NCBI GenBank assembly: GCA_003022535.1
Contig: PXTT01000059.1
Span: 1 to 38,227 of the forward strand
Direction of reading: 5' to 3'
From: Bacteroidetes bacterium QS_9_68_14
Lineage (GTDB): Bacteria > Bacteroidota > Rhodothermia > Rhodothermales > Salinibacteraceae
DNA: 38,227 nt
Part shown: piece by piece, positions 15,334 to 23,424 of the stretch
How positions within the stretch are numbered: the first letter of the stretch is position 1
How the letters are laid out: every line of letters begins with the position of its first letter
Position numbers and translations under genes: made by a program
The notes under the pieces: generated by a model
Told to the model about the DNA's origin: nothing
The model's database searches: none
The model's input: the letters and a program-made list of their open reading frames with translations, nothing else

Positions 15334-18300
15334 TCAAAGCTGCTCCTGCTCCCGGCGGGCGGTGCGGGCCTCTTCGGTCCCGGCGAATTCGTCCTGGAGG
15401 CGATCGTAGGTCCGCCGAGCTTGGGCGGGGCGACCGGCTGCGCGGAAGGCGCGCGCCTGGATTAGCAGGCTGCGGGCGATCCAGTCGGGGAAGCCGGCGA
15501 AGAGGTCCGGCAGGCGACGGAGCTCCTCGATGGCGTCCTCGGGCCGGTCCTGCTCCAGGAGCAACGCGCCGAGGCGGTAGAGGGCCTCGGCCCCGGCGGC
15601 GCCCCGGCTTTCCTCGGCCACACGGCGGTAGAGCGCCTGCGCCTCCCCAGGGCGGCCGGTGCTCTCGTAGAGGCCGGCGCGGGCCACGCGGGCTTCCTGC
15701 GCGACGGGCGCGCCGGAAGGAGCCCGCTCGGTGGCTTCGCGGAAGCGCGCCTCCGCATTGGCGGGGCGATCCAGCGCGGCGAGGGCGCGGCCCTGCCCGT
15801 ATTGGGCGCGGGCTTGCACGCGCCCGTCATCATCCGCGGGGGCACGCTCCTGCATCTGCTCGTAGGCATCGAGGGCCCGCTGAGGCGCGTCCTGCTGCAA
15901 GTAGAGCGCGCCGAGGCGCCCGGCAGCATCGGTGCGGCGGTCGGAGTCGGGATACTCGCGGAGCACCTGGCGCAGGTAGCCTTCGGCCTCGCGGTACTCG
16001 CCCTTCTCGGCGTAGATCGTGCCGAGGTAGTAGTACGCCTGCGGTAGCAGATCTCCGCGCGTGGAGGTGCGCACGAATTCCTGGAACGCCTGGCGCGCGG
16101 CGTCGGTCTGGCCGCGCTGGTATTGCGTCTCGGCCCGGCGAAAGCGCACCTCGGCGGCGGCATCGGCGCCGAGCTCATCGAGGGTGTCGTCGCTGCCACC
16201 GTCGCCGCCCGTGGCGAGGGCCACGCCGCGTGCCGCGTCGGAGGCGAAGGCGCTCTCGGGGTAGTCCTCCAGCACGGCCCGATAGGCGCGCGCGGCGGCC
16301 TCCCGGCGCCCTGCGTTGTAGAGCGCGTCGCCGATGCTGTACTGCGCCTTCGCCGCCAGGGCGCCGCTCGCGTTGCTGCTTTCCAGCAGGGCCCGCCAGG
16401 CGCGCACGGCTGCGTCGTAGCGCTCGGCCTGGAAGCGCGCCTGCCCAATCTGGAAACGCGCCTCTTCGCGCAGTTCGCTTTCGGGGAAGTCATTCACGAG
16501 GCGCTGCCACGCGGCGATGGCGCCCTCGGCGTCGTCCGTGCGGGTGCGTGCCTGGCCGGTCTGGTAGAGGGCATAATCGCGGGCGTCGCGAGTCCCCTCG
16601 CGGCTGGCGCGGGCATAGGCGCGCTCCGCCTCGGCGAAGCGGCGGCGGGCGTAGTAGCTGTCGCCGAGGCGCAGGAGCGCGTCGCTGCGGTAGGTGCCCT
16701 CCTCCGCCCCGGGCGTCGCCAGAAAGCGCTCGAAGCGGCGCGCGGCGCGGTCGTAGTTTTCCTGCTGGAAGGCAGCCCAGGCGAGGCCGTACCGCGCGGC
16801 CTCAGCGTAGCTGCCCTCGGGGTACTCGCGCAGGTAGCGCTGGTAGCCACGCGCGGCCTCTGCGAAAGCGCCGGTGCGGTAGCGGGCCTCGGCCGCGCGG
16901 TAGAGCGCTTCGGCTACGCGCTCGCCCTCGGGGGCCTGGCGCCGGTAAGCTGCGAAGGCGTCGGCGGCCTCGGCGGGGCGCCCGGCGCGGAGGAGAAGCT
17001 GCCCCTGCTCGAAGCGCGCCTGCGCTGCCAGCTCCGCGGGTAGGCCGGCGGCGAGCGCCTCATCCAGGGCCGCGAGCGCGTCGGCGTCTCGCCCGCCGGC
17101 TTGCTGGAGCGCGCGGCTGCGCACGTAGCGCGCCGCGGCGCGTTGCTCGAAGCCGTCGGGCGCCTCCGCGGTCACGCGACCCAGGACGCGCGCGGCCTCA
17201 GCGGGGCGGCCGGCGGCCAACAGCGCGCGGCCCCGGCGGTACTGCGCGTCGGGGCGGCGCGGGCTCTCGGGAAAGCGCTCGGCGAAAGCGGCAAACCCCT
17301 CGGCGGCGGCCCCGGGCTCGCCCGCCTCCGCGCGGCTGACGGCGGCAAGGTAGGCCGCTCGCTCGCGCACGTCAGCATCGGTGCCTGTCGCATGGCCGGA
17401 ATCAGGGGCCGCCTCGGCTACGCGGGCGAAGAGGGCGGCGGCGCGCGGGTAGTCCGCCTGGCGGTAGCGCAGGAGGGCCATCCCGTAGCGGGCAGCCCGC
17501 GCGTCAGGGCTTTCGGAGAAGCGCTCCAGGTAGCGCTGGTAGGCCGCGGCGGCCTCCGAGCGGCGCCCGCCCTGCCGGCGCAGCGCCTCGGCGCGGAGGA
17601 AGGACGCCCGCGCGCGCTCGCTTCGCGCCTCCAGTGTGCCGCGTTGCTGGTCGAGCTCGCGCAACACGTCCCCGTGACGCCCGAGGTCGAAGTAGACCTC
17701 TGCCAGCGCCAGCCCGAGACTGCTGGCCTGTGGGGCCGCGGGATAGCGCTGCGCAAGGCGTTCGAGCGCGTCGGCCGCCTCGGCCGTGCGCCCCTGCTGA
17801 AGGTGCACCGAGGCGACCTGGTAGAGCGCGCGCGGGGCCGCCGCGGCGTCCGGGTACTGCTGGCTGACAGTGCGAGACTGCTCCAGCGCGTCGGCGGGCC
17901 GGCCCTGCCGCTGCGCCAGCCGCCCCAGCAGGAAGCGCGCCTCCGCGGCGCGCTCGGGGCCCGCGTCTTCGAGCACGCGGCGAAGCGTGCGGCGGGCTCT
18001 TTCATTTGCCTCTTGCTCGAAAAAGTAGCGCCCCAGCCGAAGCTGGGCCCGCTCGGCCAGCGGATGCATCGGGTACGCCGCCTGGAGTTGCTCCAGACGC
18101 CGCATGGCGGCCGCGCTGTTTTCCAGCGCCAGCGACGCGCGCGCTTCGTAGAAGAGCGCCTCGGGCGCGCGGGCATGATGGGGGAAAGCGTCCCGAAAGT
18201 CGGCGAAGGCTTCCTGCGCGGCGCCGTAGAGGCGTTCTCGGTAGAGCGAAAGCGCGTCGGCGAACGCTTCGCTGGCCTCGCTGGAACCGGCGGAAGTGGA

Positions 18301-18438
18301 CTGCGCCCGCCCCTCGGCCTTCGGCCACGCCAGCAGGAGCGCGCCGCCCAGTAGCAGCACCGGCAAAAGCGCAGCGACCCTGCCTCGCGTGCGCCTGCCC
18401 CGCGTGCGGGGGAAAGGGGGCGGGCAGAAAGCAGCCAT
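15334..18438 (-). CDS. giant periplasmic tetratricopeptide-repeat protein
   Basis: 1034 residues: a basic N terminus with signal peptide (hydrophobic VAALLPVLLLGGALLLAW, cleavage near GRAQS), then TPR-type helical pairs to the end. Repeats have the YbgF/BamD-like form with an Asp/Glu-Tyr-Pro helix end (for example VLEDYPESAFASDAARG, VLREYPDSDRRTDAAGR). I estimate roughly 25 units of about 34-40 residues. Such proteins act as scaffolds in envelope assemblies; YbgF/CpoB is tied to Tol-Pal, which fits ExbB/ExbD at the end of this operon. SprE/PorW of the T9SS is also a large TPR protein, but is a lipoprotein; no lipobox is present here. ATG 18438 is chosen for the signal peptide; the frame is open to 18636. 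First gene of the operon. Confidence 0.8.
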   Translation of the reverse strand: MAAFCPPPFPRTRGRRTRGRVAALLPVLLLGGALLLAWPKAEGRAQSTSAGSSEASEAFADALSLYRERLYGAAQEAFADFRDAFPHHARAPEALFYEARASLALENSAAAMRRLEQLQAAYPMHPLAERAQLRLGRYFFEQEANERARRTLRRVLEDAGPERAAEARFLLGRLAQRQGRPADALEQSRTVSQQYPDAAAAPRALYQVASVHLQQGRTAEAADALERLAQRYPAAPQASSLGLALAEVYFDLGRHGDVLRELDQQRGTLEARSERARASFLRAEALRRQGGRRSEAAAAYQRYLERFSESPDARAARYGMALLRYRQADYPRAAALFARVAEAAPDSGHATGTDADVRERAAYLAAVSRAEAGEPGAAAEGFAAFAERFPESPRRPDAQYRRGRALLAAGRPAEAARVLGRVTAEAPDGFEQRAAARYVRSRALQQAGGRDADALAALDEALAAGLPAELAAQARFEQGQLLLRAGRPAEAADAFAAYRRQAPEGERVAEALYRAAEARYRTGAFAEAARGYQRYLREYPEGSYAEAARYGLAWAAFQQENYDRAARRFERFLATPGAEEGTYRSDALLRLGDSYYARRRFAEAERAYARASREGTRDARDYALYQTGQARTRTDDAEGAIAAWQRLVNDFPESELREEARFQIGQARFQAERYDAAVRAWRALLESSNASGALAAKAQYSIGDALYNAGRREAAARAYRAVLEDYPESAFASDAARGVALATGGDGGSDDTLDELGADAAAEVRFRRAETQYQRGQTDAARQAFQEFVRTSTRGDLLPQAYYYLGTIYAEKGEYREAEGYLRQVLREYPDSDRRTDAAGRLGALYLQQDAPQRALDAYEQMQERAPADDDGRVQARAQYGQGRALAALDRPANAEARFREATERAPSGAPVAQEARVARAGLYESTGRPGEAQALYRRVAEESRGAAGAEALYRLGALLLEQDRPEDAIEELRRLPDLFAGFPDWIARSLLIQARAFRAAGRPAQARRTYDRLQDEFAGTEEARTARREQEQL

Positions 18439-18757
18439 GACCGAGAGGAAGAAGCAGGGCGAGGAGGCCGGTGGCACATGGGCTTCGAAAGAAAAGAACA
18501 GGCCTCGACAGGGTAAGTGAAACGAGCGAAAACTTCGAGCCGCGAAGCGAGCGAATGGTTCTGCAGGCGGCGCGGCAAACAAAAGGAGCCGCGCGCGAGG
18601 CGAGCCTTCCGAACGAACGTAAACGTCATTTCTCACAGAACCATTACACCGGATGAGGGTTTACGCGAATCCTCCTGCGGCCCGGCACTCTTTGCAAGGT
18701 CCGCCGCATGGCAACACGTTCAGCGTCTTGCCTTCTTCCCTTTCTCATCCTGCTCCT
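18439..18757. other. 319-bp divergent promoter region
   Basis: Lies between the TPR-barrel-HU-SPOR-ExbBD operon (minus) and the DUF883-like pair (plus). No gene seen. It must carry promoters in both directions, but I could not place -33/-7 elements with confidence. Confidence 0.55.
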
Positions 18758-19021
18758 ATGGCCGACGACGCCTCCGATTCTGCGCCTCCCGACGAGCGTT
18801 CTCCGCTTGACGACCTTGAAGACGATCCCCTTTCCGAGGGCGAGAATCCCTTTGGCGGGGAGGGCAATCCGTTTACGACCGACGACCCGATGGCCGAGGG
18901 CGCCTTCGGCAACGAGCCGCCGGCGGTCATGATGGCGAAGCTCTGGATTCGCCAGAACGCACTGCTGGCGGTTGGCTCGGCCTTCGCCGCCGGCGCCCTC
19001 ATTGGCGCGCTCAAAAAGTGA
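18758..19021 (+). CDS. small acidic protein with C-terminal membrane helix (DUF883-like tail)
   Basis: 87 residues. The first 57 are very acidic and probably disordered, with two NPF tripeptides (ENPFGG, GNPFTT) about seven residues apart. The C-terminus, KLWIRQNALLAVGSAFAAGALIGALKK, is a single glycine/alanine-zipper helix of the kind found at the end of DUF883/ElaB proteins, which tether to the inner membrane. It has the same start pattern (MADxAS) and the same kind of helix as the next gene 73 bp downstream, so the two look related and co-transcribed. ATG 18758 is preferred to upstream in-frame starts because the composition changes there. Function unknown; a membrane-stress or ribosome-associated role is known for ElaB-type proteins but not shown here. 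Confidence 0.7.
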   Translation: MADDASDSAPPDERSPLDDLEDDPLSEGENPFGGEGNPFTTDDPMAEGAFGNEPPAVMMAKLWIRQNALLAVGSAFAAGALIGALKK

Positions 19022-19094
19022 CGCTCGGGCCGTCTCCAAGGCCCCCCTTGCTTTCCCCGATTTTCCGCTTCAAGACGCACGCGAGACCTCAGCC

Positions 19095-20162
19095 GTGGCA
19101 GATTCCGCTTCCCCCGACCCGCAAGACGCTTCTTCGCAAAGCGACTACGCGCCCGAATCGTCTTCTTCTGAATCGTCGCCTTCGGAGCAAGAGCCGTCTG
19201 CCGAGTCGGCGCCCGCTGATGAGGCGGTGTCCGGCGGTCCCGCAGGGGGCAGCGGCGAGCAAGGGCCTCCCTCTGGTGAGAGCGACTGGGAGGACGTGGA
19301 CGACTCGATTGACCAACTCCGCGCCGAGCTCGACGCGCTGGAGGCGCAGAGCGGTCCTCTCGAGCACTTGCGCACCTGGGTGCATCGCAACCCGCTTCTG
19401 GCCGTCTTCGCCGCGGCCGGGACCGGCCTCGCGGCAGGGCGCCTGCTGCACCGGGCGCGTCAGTCGCTCAAGCCCGACCCGCTTCCGGTGCGCGCTCGCA
19501 AGCAGGCGAGCCGCGCCGGCGAGACGATCTCGAAGGGGGCCCAAGAGGCGTCCCGCCGCGCCCGTGAGGCGGGCAAGTCGGCCTCGGAGGGGGCCGCTGC
19601 AGCGGGAGCCGGGGCCGCCGCTGGCGCGAAAAGGGCCTCCGAGCGCGCTCAGCAGTGGAGCAGAGACGCCTCCGAGCAAGCCCGTCGTGCCAGCGCCGAC
19701 GCCTCGGAGCGCGCCCGCGAGGCCAGCGAGCGCCTCTCGAAGCAGGCCCAGAAGCTGGGCGACGACCTCTCGAGGCAAGCCGACGATCTTTCGAAGAAAG
19801 CCGCCCCGTATGCTGAGCAGGCCCGCGAGCAGGCCCGGAGAGCCCGCGAGGCCGCGGGCGAGAAGGCTCGCGAGGCCAGCGAGAAAGCCCGCGAAGCCGG
19901 CCAGAAAGCCCGCGAGGCCGGCGAGCGCCTGAAGGAGACCGACGCCAGCACCGCCGCCGAGCAGGCCGCCGAGAGCGCCCGCGCCGGGGCCGAAAGCGTG
20001 GCTGAAGGAGCCAAGTCCGGTGCCCAGCGCGTGAAGGAGAGTGCCGAGAAGGGCGCGCGCCACGGCAGCAATCTCCTCGGTATCCTCCGCAACACGGCCC
20101 GCGCGGCCGTCGCGGCGGCTATCGTCAAGCGCGTTAGCGACGTGGTGCGGCGGCTAACATGA
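19095..20162 (+). CDS. LEA-like / DUF883-type repetitive helical protein
   Basis: 355 residues from a GTG start (VADSAS..., matching MADDAS of the gene before). Residues 1-70 are acidic and disordered; 71-90 a short coiled coil; 98-120 a DUF883-like helix HRNPLLAVFAAAGTGLAAGRLLHR. From 135 to 325 the chain is Ala/Arg/Glu/Lys-rich with almost no hydrophobics, containing heptads such as KAREASE-KAREAGQ-KAREAGE (257-277) and related 7- and 11-residue periods, as in group 3 late-embryogenesis-abundant and YtxH-like proteins. A second amphipathic/hydrophobic helix (325-350) ends it. Likely a membrane-tethered amphipathic stress protein; protection against desiccation or salt is inference. The strong terminator 24 bp downstream ends the unit. 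Confidence 0.72.
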   Translation: MADSASPDPQDASSQSDYAPESSSSESSPSEQEPSAESAPADEAVSGGPAGGSGEQGPPSGESDWEDVDDSIDQLRAELDALEAQSGPLEHLRTWVHRNPLLAVFAAAGTGLAAGRLLHRARQSLKPDPLPVRARKQASRAGETISKGAQEASRRAREAGKSASEGAAAAGAGAAAGAKRASERAQQWSRDASEQARRASADASERAREASERLSKQAQKLGDDLSRQADDLSKKAAPYAEQAREQARRAREAAGEKAREASEKAREAGQKAREAGERLKETDASTAAEQAAESARAGAESVAEGAKSGAQRVKESAEKGARHGSNLLGILRNTARAAVAAAIVKRVSDVVRRLT

Positions 20163-20185
20163 AACCGCGTTGCAAAAAGTAGACT

Positions 20186-20226
20186 GCGACGCCTCGGCCG
20201 GAACGACGGGCCGGGGCGTCGCTTTT
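20186..20226 (+). terminator. strong rho-independent terminator
   Basis: A 14-bp stem, GCGACGCCTCGGCC with GGCCGGGGCGTCGC (one T-G wobble), 9-base loop, followed by TTTTCCTGTTGTCTTT. It follows the LEA-like gene and separates it from the PfkB gene. Confidence 0.88.
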
Positions 20227-20348
20227 CCTGTTGTCTTTGCAGCCGCGGAGGCCCGCCCGTCGGGGCGTTGCCACGCGCGACGGGCGCCCCCGCATGGGAC
20301 GCTTCCGTGGTTTATTCGCCCTTTTCTTCTATCTCGCCTGCCCTTGCC

Positions 20349-21287
20349 GTGAGCATCTTAGCCATCGGTACCACCGCCTTCGACTCCGTCGAGACGCCCT
20401 TCGGGAGCGCCGACCGCATCCTCGGCGGGAGTGCCACGTACCTCTCGCTGGCCGCGCGCTATTTCTCGGATGACGTGCGCCTCGTCGGCGTCGTCGGCCA
20501 CGACTTTCCCGACGAGTACGTCGAATTGCTGCGCGAGCGCGACGTGGACCTGGAGGGCCTGGAGGTCAACGAAGACCGCGAGACCTTTTTCTGGAAAGGG
20601 CGCTACCACGACAACCTCAGCATCGGTGAGCGCGACACGCTCGAAACGCGCCTCGGCGTGGTCGAAGACTTTGACCCGACCCTGCCAGAGAGCTACCGTG
20701 ACAGCCGCATCGTGGCCCTCGGCAACCTCGACCCCGCGATCCAGCGCCGCATCCTCGAGCAGGTCGAGGCGCCAGAGATGGTCATCTGCGACACGATGAA
20801 CTTCTGGATCGAGAGCGCCCGGGAGAGCCTGCTCGAGACGCTCGAGAAAGTCGGCTGCCTCGTCATCAACGACACAGAGGCGCGCCAGCTCAGCGGCGAG
20901 CCGAACCTGATTGCCGCCGCCAGCGCCGTGCGCGAGATGGGGCCGGAGCGCCTCGTTATCAAAAAAGGCGAGCACGGAGCGCTCTACTTCGACGACGAAG
21001 GCGTCTTTAGCGTGCCGGCCTACCCGATGGAGAACGTCCACGACCCGACCGGCGCGGGCGACACCTTCGCCGGGGGCATGGCCGGCTTCCTCGACGCGCA
21101 GAAGGCGATCACGCGCGCGAACGTCAAGCGCGGCATCGTCTACGGCAGCGCGCTTTCGTCGTTTGTGATTGAAGACTTCGGCCCCGACCGCCTGCTCGAC
21201 CTCTCCGACGAGGAGATCCTGGATCGCGCCCGCGCGTTCCGCCAGCTCTCGGAGATCCCCGACTTGGAGCCGGCGTACTCCGCTTGA
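20349..21287 (+). CDS. PfkB/ribokinase-family sugar or nucleoside kinase
   Basis: 312 residues. ATP-dependent phosphorylation of a sugar or nucleoside hydroxyl. The N-terminal GGSATYLSLAARYFS is the PfkB signature 1 region and DPTGAGDTFAGGMAGFL is signature 2, with the anion-hole GAGD and its catalytic aspartate. The substrate lid and pocket (VVGHDFPDEYVELL, GRYHDNLSIGERDT) do not identify the substrate; this resembles the Bacteroidota subgroup often labelled adenosine kinase or sugar kinase. The start is GTG 20349, so that the chain begins with the first beta strand (SILAIGTTAFDSVETP); an upstream in-frame start would add an unlikely 27-residue leader. Very acidic surface composition. FolB gene follows after 149 bp. 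Confidence 0.88.
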   Translation: MSILAIGTTAFDSVETPFGSADRILGGSATYLSLAARYFSDDVRLVGVVGHDFPDEYVELLRERDVDLEGLEVNEDRETFFWKGRYHDNLSIGERDTLETRLGVVEDFDPTLPESYRDSRIVALGNLDPAIQRRILEQVEAPEMVICDTMNFWIESARESLLETLEKVGCLVINDTEARQLSGEPNLIAAASAVREMGPERLVIKKGEHGALYFDDEGVFSVPAYPMENVHDPTGAGDTFAGGMAGFLDAQKAITRANVKRGIVYGSALSSFVIEDFGPDRLLDLSDEEILDRARAFRQLSEIPDLEPAYSA

Positions 21288-21335
21288 TACGGCGTTGCTG
21301 TTTGCAGGCGTCGATGCTTTCCGCCCGCCGCGTTG

Positions 21336-21394
21336 CCGCACCCCGAGCGGTGCGGGAGTATGGGCGTGCAGGGGGGGTAACTTCTCCTCCCTGC
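21336..21394. promoter_or_regulatory. two consecutive hairpins in the folB leader
   Basis: CCGCACC (21336-21342) pairs with GGTGCGG (21349-21355) over a 6-base loop; GCAGGG (21368-21373) pairs with CCCTGC (21389-21394). They lie between the PfkB and FolB genes, ending 42 bases before the folB ATG. No T-tract. Could be a terminator remnant or a leader structure. Confidence 0.35.
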
Positions 21395-21436
21395 GCCCTC
21401 CAGCTTCCGGCCCCTTCGTTCCCTCTCACACCCCCA

Positions 21437-21718
21437 ATGGGCACCGTCCGCCTCGTCAACGCGGTCTTCTACGCCCACCACGGCGTGATGGAGGAGGAGC
21501 ACCGCATCGGCGGGCGCTACGAGGTGGACGTGGCCGCGCGACTGGACTTCTACCTGACGGCCCGGCGCGTGGCCGAGGCGTTCCCGCACGTGGAGACCGT
21601 GGAGGTGACGGTGCGCAAGCCCAATCCGCCGGTCGGCGGCACCTGCGACCGCGCCGAGGCGGTGTACCGCTTTTCCCGAGATGGCGAACCGGAGACGACA
21701 GCGGGCGGTGGCGGGTGA
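21437..21718 (+). CDS. folB: dihydroneopterin aldolase FolB, internally shortened
   Basis: 93 residues against about 118-122 for the family. FolB splits dihydroneopterin into 6-hydroxymethyl-dihydropterin and glycolaldehyde in folate synthesis. The N-terminal strand and loop are intact (LVNAVFYAHHGVMEEEHRIG, E21 matching the substrate-binding Glu region) and so is the end (VEVTVRKPNPPVGGTCDRAE, K61 matching the catalytic Lys). Between RLDF (35-38) and YLTARRVAEAFP, however, some 30 residues are missing: the helix with D-D-x-x-x-T-V-(D/N)-Y that supplies the active-site tyrosine. The frame is preserved. It may be inactive, moonlighting, or a sequence error. ATG 21437. Confidence 0.75.
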   Translation: MGTVRLVNAVFYAHHGVMEEEHRIGGRYEVDVAARLDFYLTARRVAEAFPHVETVEVTVRKPNPPVGGTCDRAEAVYRFSRDGEPETTAGGGG

Positions 21719-21822
21719 CGGTGCCGCACAAACGTACCGAGCGCGGGGAAGCAACGCGACGGGGGCGCGATCCCGCCGGGCTGGTTCTCTCCCGTGTGCT
21801 TTCGTCCTGCTTTCGTGCCGCC

Positions 21823-22524
21823 ATGACGCCCGTAGACGTCTTTGCCGACATCGCATGCCCGTTCTGCTACATCGGGGAGCGGCACTTCGAACAGGCGCTC
21901 GCCGGCGCGCGCGCTGAGGAAGAAGCGCCGGAAATCGCGTGGCGATGGCGCCCGTTCCAACTCCAGCCGGAGCTCCCCGCGGAGGGCACGGACTGGCGCC
22001 CCTTTGCCGAAAAAAAGTTCGGGAGCTGGAAGCGCGCGCAGGCGACCTTTCGCCGCGTGGAAGAGATGGGCGAGGCCGCCGGGCTGGCGTTTCGCTTCGA
22101 CCGCATGGAGAAAGCCGTCAACACGACCGACGCGCACCGCCTCGTGCTGTGGGCTGGCGCGCAGGACGCTGATGGCCGGAAGACGGGCGCGCAGCAACAC
22201 GACGGTGCAAGCCGCTCGGTGGCCGGGGCGCTTTTCGCGGCGTACTTCACCGAGGGGCGCGACGTAGGCGACGCCGCCACGCTCGCGCAGGTGGCGGCCG
22301 AAAGCGGCTTGAGCGCGGACGCGGCGCGCGAGATGCTGGCGTCCGAGCGCTTCGTGGAGGCGGTGGAAGAGAGTCAGCGAGAGGCGCGCCGCCTCGGTGT
22401 GACGGGCGTGCCGTTTTACCTCTTCGATGGAGACGACGAAGACGAGCCCCGTGCGGTCAGCGGGGCGCAGCCGGCGGCGGTCTTTCGCCGGGCGCTCGCG
22501 GGCCATGACGCGCAGGCTGCGTAG
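21823..22524 (+). CDS. DsbA-family oxidoreductase, FrnE-like
   Basis: 233 residues, cytoplasmic (no signal peptide). Thioredoxin-fold with a DsbA-type helical insertion. The redox motif is C12-P-F-C15 in DIACPFCYIGE and the cis-proline loop is GVTGVPFYLF. Other FrnE-type features: WRPFQLQPELP, AVNTTDAHRLVLWA, ALFAAYFTEGRDVGD and SGAQPAAVFRRAL. FrnE proteins act as disulfide isomerases or thiol oxidoreductases, linked to oxidative stress in Deinococcus and to polyketide pathways in Streptomyces. ATG 21823 starts directly at the first strand; longer in-frame starts run through non-coding-like sequence. It lies 104 bp after folB and converges on the amidotransferase gene. Confidence 0.9.
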   Translation: MTPVDVFADIACPFCYIGERHFEQALAGARAEEEAPEIAWRWRPFQLQPELPAEGTDWRPFAEKKFGSWKRAQATFRRVEEMGEAAGLAFRFDRMEKAVNTTDAHRLVLWAGAQDADGRKTGAQQHDGASRSVAGALFAAYFTEGRDVGDAATLAQVAAESGLSADAAREMLASERFVEAVEESQREARRLGVTGVPFYLFDGDDEDEPRAVSGAQPAAVFRRALAGHDAQAA

Positions 22525-22604
22525 CCGGGCGTTGCCGGAGCGACAGCGCGCGCGGGGCGCTCATTGGCTCGTTCATTTCAGCCCTGCTTCCCGGGCGCGC
22601 TTCC

Positions 22605-23384
22605 TTACGCCGCGACGACGAAGCGACACAGAAACTGGTGGAGCAGCGCGTCGGCCGCGCCGGTGTCCACGAGCCCGGCGAGCACAGCTTGGAAGTCCTC
22701 GGGGTCCGGCAGGTCCGCGCGGTAGTGATCGCGGTAGGCGATCAGGCGTTCGCGCTCGCGTTCGGCGCTGAGCTCGCTGTGAAACTGCGTGCCGTAGACG
22801 GGCGCGTCTTCCATCCGAAAAGCCTGGAAGCGCTGTGAGTCGTTGAAGGCCAGCTCCACGGCTCCGGGCGGGAGGCGCGTCACGCGGTCGTGATGGCCGG
22901 CATTGGCCTCGAAACGCGCGGGGCAGTCTGCAAAGAGCGGGTCGCGCTGCCCCGCCTCGGTGAGCCGAATCGGGCAGCAACCCAGCTCGGCGCGGGCGGA
23001 ATCGTGCACGAGCGTGCCTCCGAAGGCGCGCGCCAGAACCTGGTGCCCCCAGCACGAGCCGAAGGTCGGCAGGCCCCGCTCGGCGGCCTCCCGCATCAGC
23101 GCCAGCAGGCCGGGCATCCAGTCGGGGTCGTCCATCGCCGAGTATGCCCCCGCCCCGCCGATCATCAGCGCGTCGGCTCCCTCGAGGAAGGCGTCGGGCA
23201 GCGGCTCACGCGCGAGGTTGGCGCAGCGCAGCTGCTCGGGGTGCAGGCGGCACCGCTCCGCAAAGCAGGTTTGCTCCTGCGCCTCCATCTCGGCGGTATC
23301 GCGCGCCTGCACGAGCGCCACGCGCACCTCGGCCAGGGCGTCGTCGGGACCGTTGCGCGGGGCGTCAGTGTCGGGAGCAGGCAT
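22605..23384 (-). CDS. class I glutamine amidotransferase-like protein
   Basis: 259 residues of the stand-alone type 1 GATase family (GMP synthase N-domain-like; PF00117). The triad is intact: nucleophile C111 in FGSCWGHQ, H202 and E204 in YGTQFHSEL. An oxyanion-type loop MIGGAGAYSA lies near residue 75. Stand-alone members act as gamma-glutamyl hydrolases or peptidases, or as partners of an amidase synthase; no synthase partner is nearby, so the substrate is unknown. ATG 23384 begins a 20-residue disordered head before the first strand EVRVALVQARDT. Transcribed with maf, which is 40 bp upstream on the same strand. Confidence 0.88.
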   Translation of the reverse strand: MPAPDTDAPRNGPDDALAEVRVALVQARDTAEMEAQEQTCFAERCRLHPEQLRCANLAREPLPDAFLEGADALMIGGAGAYSAMDDPDWMPGLLALMREAAERGLPTFGSCWGHQVLARAFGGTLVHDSARAELGCCPIRLTEAGQRDPLFADCPARFEANAGHHDRVTRLPPGAVELAFNDSQRFQAFRMEDAPVYGTQFHSELSAERERERLIAYRDHYRADLPDPEDFQAVLAGLVDTGAADALLHQFLCRFVVAA

Positions 23385-23424
23385 CGGGCAACACGAGAAG
23401 GGAGATAATTCTTGTACACCCAAT

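Noticed and set aside
15334-18438. SprE/PorW as the identity of the large TPR protein
   Set aside because: SprE is a lipoprotein with fewer repeats. This protein has an ordinary signal peptide, more repeats, and an ExbB/ExbD operon context closer to YbgF/CpoB-like scaffolds.
22538-22562. GAGCG/CGCTC stem between the FrnE-like and amidotransferase genes as a bidirectional terminator
   Set aside because: A five-base stem with a 15-base GC loop and no T-run is too weak to claim.
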